This document shows, in pieces, positions 6,016 through 10,209 of a DNA stretch of 10,209 bases (position 1 is the first letter of the stretch; every line of letters begins with the position of its first letter). The position numbers were made by a program, and so were the translations under genes. The DNA comes from JAMCQB01 sp947085305 (GTDB taxonomy: Bacteria; Nitrospirota; Thermodesulfovibrionia; Thermodesulfovibrionales; UBA9159). The stretch is taken from contig CAMTVV010000150.1 of NCBI GenBank assembly GCA_947085305.1, positions 1 through 10,209 of the forward strand, read 5' to 3'. Under the pieces are notes generated by a model. That model saw only the letters and a program-made list of their open reading frames with translations. It searched no databases and had not been told where the DNA came from.

Positions 6016-7341
6016 CTATGAGGCTATGCCGTATTCCTTAATCTTATACTGCAATGCTCTCAGGGAAATGCCGAGACTTTCCGCCGCCGCCCTTCTGTTG
6101 CCTGCGGTTTTCCCGAGGGCATTCTCAATCGCCCTTTTTTCGATGCTCTTCATATCGCCCCCGCCCTGGTCCTCCGGTATCTGCTCAAAGGGCGGAAAAG
6201 AGAGCTTCCCGTCCCTGCTGAGTATGATCGCCCTTTCGAGGACGTTTTCAAGTTCCCTTATATTGCCGGGCCACTGGTGGGACAACAACCTTCCGACAGA
6301 CTCCTCAGGTATCTCCTCGATGACCTTGCCGATTCTTGCCTTTAATTTCTTTACAAGATACCCGGTCAACTGAGGGATGGCCGTTTTCCTTTCTCTCAGC
6401 GGCGGGATATGGACAGGGAAGACATTCAGCCGGTAAAAAAGATCTTCCCGGAATTTTTTCTGAGAGACCATTTCCTTGAGCTCCCTGTTCGTTGCAGCAA
6501 TCACCCTCGCGCTGGTGGCAATCGTCTCCAGCCCCCCGAGTCTTTCGAATCTCCTCTCCTGAAGGACCCTGAGAAGTTTCGTCTGGAGGCCGGGACTCAT
6601 TTCAGCTATCTCATCGAGAAAAATGGCGCCGTTGTTTGCGTATTCAAACTTCCCCTTCTTTGCTTGAAGAGCCCCGGTAAACGCTCCTTTTTCATGGCCG
6701 AAAAGTTCTGATTCAAGGAGGTTCTCAGGAATAGCGGCGCAGTTTATCGTCACAAAAAGCCCCTTTCTTCCGCTCATCTGATGAATAACCCTGGCGATAA
6801 GGCTTTTCCCTGTCCCTGTTTCGCCATAGAGGATCACTGTGGAGTCTGTTCCCGCCACTGCCCTGAGCTCGTCGAGAATGTTCTCCATTCCGGCAAAGAT
6901 GATTTCCTGTGGAGGAAATCCCCCCTGGAGCTCTTCGCGGAGCGCCCTGTTCTCTGATACAAGGTGATATTTCTCATATGCCTTCAGGACCAGCTGCCGC
7001 AGCTCTTCGGGTTCCTTCAAAGGTTTTGTGATGTAATCCAGGGCGCCCATCTTCATAGCGGCCACTGCCGTTTCCACTGTGGCAAAGGCGGTAATCATTA
7101 TGAAGTCACTATCAGGGAATCTCGATTTAACGGCATTCATAAATGCTATGCCATCCATCCCCGGCATCTTGATATCGGAAATAATGAGGTCGGGATTGTA
7201 TCTGTCGATGAGATTCAATGCCTCATTACCGCCGGCTGCGGTCGTCACCTTATACCCCTCATCCTTCAATATTTGTGAAACGAGGAGCGCGAAACTCTGC
7301 TCATCATCCACGATAAGTATCCTGAAGTTTTCTTTGCTCAT
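6016..7341 (-). CDS. NtrC-family sigma-54-dependent response regulator
   Basis: The 441 residues carry three domains in the standard order. The receiver (about 5-120) has acidic pair D12/D13, phosphoacceptor D56 in SDIKMPGMDG, T84 and K106. The AAA+ sigma-54 activator domain (about 147-375) has Walker A GETGTGKS at 173-180, the sigma-54-contacting GAFTGA loop at 219-224, and Walker B AIFLDEIAEM at about 239-248. The Fis-type helix-turn-helix at the C-terminus reads GKTAGNRRAAAESLGISLRA. All key residues are present, so it should hydrolyse ATP and open sigma-54 promoters once phosphorylated. It starts six bases after the kinase stop, so the two are a cognate pair. The wording is closest to the ZraR/AtoC/NtrC group. 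Its targets are unknown; the downstream cytochrome is the nearest candidate. Confidence 0.95.
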   Translation of the reverse strand: MSKENFRILIVDDEQSFALLVSQILKDEGYKVTTAAGGNEALNLIDRYNPDLIISDIKMPGMDGIAFMNAVKSRFPDSDFIMITAFATVETAVAAMKMGALDYITKPLKEPEELRQLVLKAYEKYHLVSENRALREELQGGFPPQEIIFAGMENILDELRAVAGTDSTVILYGETGTGKSLIARVIHQMSGRKGLFVTINCAAIPENLLESELFGHEKGAFTGALQAKKGKFEYANNGAIFLDEIAEMSPGLQTKLLRVLQERRFERLGGLETIATSARVIAATNRELKEMVSQKKFREDLFYRLNVFPVHIPPLRERKTAIPQLTGYLVKKLKARIGKVIEEIPEESVGRLLSHQWPGNIRELENVLERAIILSRDGKLSFPPFEQIPEDQGGGDMKSIEKRAIENALGKTAGNRRAAAESLGISLRALQYKIKEYGIAS

Positions 7342-7347
7342 ATCTCT

Positions 7348-8610
7348 CTATCCTGACTTGCCTGACTGTTTCGGCAGCTCGAGGCTGAAGGCGCTCCCCT
7401 TGCCTTTTTCACTCTCCACTTTTATCTTACCACCAATCGCTTTTACATGCCTCTCCACAATCGCAAGCCCGAGACCGGTGCCCTTTGCCTTTGTGGTGTA
7501 AAAAGGTTTGAATATTTTACCCATAACGTTTTCATCCATCCCGAGGCCGGAGTCGGCAATCTTCAAGTGTATATACTCTTCTCTTTCTTCAGCGCTCACC
7601 CCTATGGTCCCTTTCCCGGGTATCGCTTCGAGCCCGTTCTGCACGAGATTGGCGACCACCTGTCTCAACTTGCTCCTGTCGGAAAAGAGGATAATGTCAT
7701 CAGGAACAGCAACGGTGAAAGAGACGAGGGGCGATGAGGGCAGCAGGGATAATGTTTCGCGTATGAGCTCGGAAAGAGAGAAGCGTTCGATCTTCAGGTC
7801 ATCCTGTTTTGCATAGGCAAGGAGTTCTTCGGTCAAGGTCTCTATCCTTTTTGATTCTGAAACGATTATCCCCAGATATTGCTCTGTCAGAGCCATATCG
7901 CGGGGTTTCTGTCCTGTTATCTGCTCTTTGAGGTACTGGGCAAACCCCTTAATGCTCCCTAAAGGATTCCGTATCTCATGGGCAAGGACAGAGGCCATTT
8001 CCCCGAGCACCGACAGTTTCTCCTTTTCAGCAAGAACCCTTTCCAGTTCCTCTCTTCTCTTTGTTGCGATGAGGAAAAACACGGTGATGAGGGAGAGGAC
8101 CAGCAGCGCGACGAGAATGCTCAGCAACTGAAACCGGGCCCCCCTCACAATAGCGCGGGCGGGGTAGGGATGCAGGGCAATGCGGAGCGCCATTGAAGAC
8201 GCCTGAAGATGGACGGGGAAATTCAGCACATAGACTTCTTCGCCGGTGCCGAGCTCCCTGTATCCGAAGGTGGGCTCCCCTGATTCAGCAGTCTTGCCGA
8301 TCTCCCTGTCGTCGATTTTCTTGTTGATCAGGTTTTTGTTGGAGTGAAGCACGGTCTGACCGTCACGGGCATACAGCGCAATGAAGGCGAGCCCCTCCCA
8401 TTTTCCGCTCCCAATGATATCGGGCAGGATATTTTCCTCTGTGCCGTACCGGGAGATGGCGCTGTCAACACTCACAGCAATGCCCAGGGCCTGGGACTTA
8501 AGAAAGTCTTCCGCTGCACTGACCGCGTTCCGGTAAGAGATAAGGGCGCTCAGCAGGGCCGTTGCAATGGACGCGATAATGAGCATGACAATGAACAGGT
8601 TTTTCTTCAT
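7348..8610 (-). CDS. Membrane sensor histidine kinase (NtrB/ZraS-like)
   Basis: The 420-residue protein starts MKKNLFIVMLIIASIA. Transmembrane helices lie at about 5-25 and 162-183. The roughly 135-residue segment between them should be the extracytoplasmic sensor; YARDGQTVLHS and the later VYVLNFPVH give it a Cache-like look. Next come the dimerisation box with H211 in HEIRNPLGSIKGF, the N box NLVQNGLEAI (N325), G1 DSGLGMD, the F box FKPFYTTK and G2 GTGLGLAIV. All catalytic boxes are intact. It partners the adjacent regulator. The frame stays open 60 bases further upstream into the tRNA gene, but that extension is rejected because it is tRNA sequence. The chosen ATG has no Shine-Dalgarno and lies seven bases after the tRNA 3' end. 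The sensed signal is unknown. Confidence 0.94.
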   Translation of the reverse strand: MKKNLFIVMLIIASIATALLSALISYRNAVSAAEDFLKSQALGIAVSVDSAISRYGTEENILPDIIGSGKWEGLAFIALYARDGQTVLHSNKNLINKKIDDREIGKTAESGEPTFGYRELGTGEEVYVLNFPVHLQASSMALRIALHPYPARAIVRGARFQLLSILVALLVLSLITVFFLIATKRREELERVLAEKEKLSVLGEMASVLAHEIRNPLGSIKGFAQYLKEQITGQKPRDMALTEQYLGIIVSESKRIETLTEELLAYAKQDDLKIERFSLSELIRETLSLLPSSPLVSFTVAVPDDIILFSDRSKLRQVVANLVQNGLEAIPGKGTIGVSAEEREEYIHLKIADSGLGMDENVMGKIFKPFYTTKAKGTGLGLAIVERHVKAIGGKIKVESEKGKGSAFSLELPKQSGKSG

Positions 8611-8617
8611 AAGGAGC

Positions 8618-8692
<75 letters not shown>

Positions 8693-8701
8693 ATGATATT
8701 G

Positions 8702-8731
8702 TTTATAAACTACCCTTCCCTCAAAAGTCAA
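8702..8731 (-). promoter_or_regulatory. Likely sigma-70 promoter of tRNA-Gly (and perhaps the two-component system)
   Basis: On the minus strand TTGACT (8731-8726) and TATAAA (8707-8702) are 18 bases apart, each one mismatch from consensus; a one-base-shifted TTATAA gives 17. Only nine bases separate the -10 box from the tRNA 5' end, so the start lies two or three bases before the mature tRNA. No second promoter fits between the tRNA and the kinase. Confidence 0.55.
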
Positions 8732-8775
8732 GAAATCAACGGGAATGCAGCTCAAGAGTTCCCAACTGCCCGCGC

Positions 8776-9366
8776 TTAAATCTTTGCCACTATATTTTCC
8801 ACACCCACGCGAATGAGCATGACGGCAATGGACGCCAAAAGCAGGGCCATGATCTTTGAAACAGCCATAATGCCCCCCCTTCCAAAAAAAGCGAGGATTC
8901 TTGAGGAGGTCCGGAAGGAAAGCCAGACGATGAAGAGGTTTACAATAAAGGAGATGATGGTCGGGACAATGCCGTAGTGATCCACCAGCACAAGAATGGT
9001 GGCGAGCACAGCAGGTCCAACGATGAGGGGGACGCCCAAGGGGACCACGCCCAGCTTCCCTGCCTGTTCCCGTACTTTTGTATAGCCCATGAGATCGAGG
9101 ATCGCGAATATGAGGAGGATAAGCCCGCCCGCGATCTTGAAATCATTTTCAGTGATACTGAGAATCTTGAATATGACCTCTCCCACAGCAATGAAGGTAA
9201 GGCCGACTGCCAGAGCGGTGATGACGGATTCACGCTCCACAACAAGTCTCTTTTTGCCCGGCATTCCTTCGGTCATCGACACAAATATAGGAATAACGGC
9301 AAAGATGTCTATTGCCACAAATATCGGGATGAATGCATAGAGCGCGTCTATCAGGATATTCGTCAT
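8776..9366 (-). CDS. MarC-family integral membrane protein
   Basis: The 196-residue protein is almost entirely hydrophobic with about six predicted membrane helices: around residues 8-30, 45-65, 75-93, 108-128, 136-155 and 168-192. The conserved segment PLGVPLIVGPA near 108-118 and the opening FIPIFVAIDIFAVIPIF are typical of the MarC (UPF0056) family. Members are inner-membrane proteins whose transport function is poorly established; the E. coli name came from multiple antibiotic resistance, but a role there was not upheld. The length matches the family. The ATG at 9366 has AAGG about seven bases upstream. A 19-codon ORF ends 15 bases before it. An 83-base gap follows it before the tRNA. Confidence 0.9.
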   Translation of the reverse strand: MTNILIDALYAFIPIFVAIDIFAVIPIFVSMTEGMPGKKRLVVERESVITALAVGLTFIAVGEVIFKILSITENDFKIAGGLILLIFAILDLMGYTKVREQAGKLGVVPLGVPLIVGPAVLATILVLVDHYGIVPTIISFIVNLFIVWLSFRTSSRILAFFGRGGIMAVSKIMALLLASIAVMLIRVGVENIVAKI

Positions 9367-9381
9367 ATCAGGCCCTTATCC

Positions 9382-9441
9382 TCATAAAATAATGAATGCA
9401 AATTTTTTCCTCTTTTTATTATTCGTCTTTACTTCATCCAT
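9382..9441 (-). CDS. Possible 19-residue small ORF with strong ribosome binding site
   Basis: The frame encodes MDEVKTNNKKRKKFAFIIL and stops at TGA. GGAGG lies five bases before the ATG, stronger than the site of the following MarC gene. The peptide is a basic stretch followed by a short hydrophobic end. It could be a leader peptide, a small membrane-associated protein, or the leftover N-terminus of a membrane fusion (HlyD-like) protein, whose cytoplasmic tail and anchor often look like this. It is not recognised as a named family. Expression is unproven. Confidence 0.35.
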   Translation of the reverse strand: MDEVKTNNKKRKKFAFIIL

Positions 9442-9482
9442 AAATGCCTCCGGATTTTTTATAATAGGCTATGAGTGCCACT

Positions 9483-10209
9483 TTATGCTCTTGACTCCCT
9501 GGCCTTTGGCTTCTTCTTAAATTTCTCCTGCAGATCGTCAAATAAATCATAGGCTACAGGCACGACTACAAGAGTCAAAAATAGCGATGTCAGAAGTCCG
9601 CCAATCGTCGCAATTGCCATAGGAGCGCGGGTTTCAGCGCCCTCTCCAATGCCAATTGCAATCGGCATCATACCGAAGACCATTGCAAATGTTGTCATGA
9701 GAATAGGCCTTAATCTCACAGGTCCTGCATGGAGTATCGCCTCTCTTCTTTCCATTCCCCTTGCACGCAATGTATTTGTGTAATCAACCAGAAGTATTGC
9801 ATTCTTCTTCACAAGTCCCATGAGCAGGATAAGCCCTATGAAACTGAAAATATTGAGCGTCTTTCCAGTTATCAGCAATGCGCCAAAGGCGCCTATAAAT
9901 GAAAGGGGAAGCGATAAAAGGACTGTGAAAGGGTGAATGAAACTTTCAAACTGCGACGCCAGAATCATATAGGCAAGAATGACTCCGAGTATAAGGGCAA
10001 ACATGAGATATTTGAATGATTCGCCCATCATATCAGCCATTCCCTTGTAGCTTGCAGAGTAATCGGCAGGAAGAACCTTTGCAGATATGGCGTCGAGCTC
10101 AGCCTTTGCCTGGCCGAGGGGTTTGCCTTCAAGGTTTGCAAAGAGTGTTATCGCCCTCTGTCTGTCAACCCTGTTGATGATGCTCGGTCCGCCGGCCTCC
10201 TGAATTTTC
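9483..10209 (-). CDS. RND multidrug efflux transporter (AcrB/HAE1-like), C-terminal part
   Basis: The gene enters from the right edge in frame and ends at TAA; 241 residues are visible and the start is outside. The first 65 or so residues are the end of the second porter domain (INRVDRQRAITLFANLEGK). They are followed by the last membrane-helix block with YMILASQFESFIHPF, LSLPLSFIGAFGALL, LMGLVKKNAILLVD and LRPILMTTFAMVFGMMPIA. These are hallmarks of proton-driven HAE1 pumps, trimeric in the inner membrane and working with a membrane fusion protein and an outer-membrane channel. Neither partner is seen here. The C-terminal tail after the final helix is short and basic (KKKPKARESRA). There is an ATG at 10040, but it lies inside the conserved domain and is not the real start. 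Confidence 0.93.
   Translation of the reverse strand, partial: KIQEAGGPSIINRVDRQRAITLFANLEGKPLGQAKAELDAISAKVLPADYSASYKGMADMMGESFKYLMFALILGVILAYMILASQFESFIHPFTVLLSLPLSFIGAFGALLITGKTLNIFSFIGLILLMGLVKKNAILLVDYTNTLRARGMERREAILHAGPVRLRPILMTTFAMVFGMMPIAIGIGEGAETRAPMAIATIGGLLTSLFLTLVVVPVAYDLFDDLQEKFKKKPKARESRA

Noticed and set aside
8742..8764. GGGAA/TTCCC inverted repeat after the MarC-like gene as a terminator
   Set aside because: The stem is only five pairs with a large loop and no T-run follows in the minus direction.
9455..9480. Sigma-54-like TGGCAC followed by GC upstream of the small ORF
   Set aside because: The two elements are two bases too close, and the -12 consensus TTGC is absent.

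Overview
The window (about 10.2 kb, moderate GC) looks like the chromosome of an anaerobic, cytochrome-rich Gram-negative bacterium, most likely of the Nitrospirota or Desulfobacterota type. This rests on large multihaem c-type cytochromes, an NtrC-type two-component system, an RND exporter and a MarR-type regulator of the EPS-associated family. It is an inference from gene content; there is no marker gene for phylogeny.

Layout, left to right. (1) 1-340, minus strand: a toxin-antitoxin operon, with a small DUF2281/VapB-like antitoxin and a MazF/PemK-type toxin cut off by the window edge. (2) 341-626: a non-coding stretch with short repeats that look like the debris of a mobile element. (3) 627-3311, minus strand: a compact three-gene nucleotide-sugar operon, in transcription order an EPS-associated MarR-like regulator, a UDP-glucuronate 4-epimerase-type enzyme and a UDP-sugar 6-dehydrogenase. 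It has a good sigma-70 promoter with perfect palindromes at and just after the start point. (4) 3312-3779: a divergent control region that also holds a G-rich repeat and the promoter of the first cytochrome. (5) 3780-4631, plus strand: a 12-haem cytochrome built from three tetrahaem modules. It converges, through a strong bidirectional hairpin terminator, on (6) 4772-5950, minus strand: a 15-haem cytochrome built from 46-47-residue paired-CXXCH repeats. (7) 6016-8610, minus strand: a sigma-54 response regulator and its membrane histidine kinase. (8) 8618-8692, minus strand: tRNA-Gly(CCC) with its own promoter, ending seven bases before the kinase start codon. (9) 8776-9366, minus strand: a MarC-family membrane protein, preceded by a 19-codon ORF with a strong ribosome binding site. 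(10) 9483-10209, minus strand: the C-terminal part of an RND efflux pump.

How the parts may work together: tRNA-Gly, kinase, regulator and the 15-haem cytochrome lie head to tail on one strand, so the two-component system may share the tRNA transcript and may control one or both cytochromes. The two cytochromes carry 27 CXXCH motifs and are candidates for periplasmic or cell-surface electron transfer. No porin or membrane quinol oxidase partner is visible here, so their route is unknown. The sugar operon would supply UDP-uronic acids for exopolysaccharide or capsule. I found no CRISPR array, rRNA or intact transposase.
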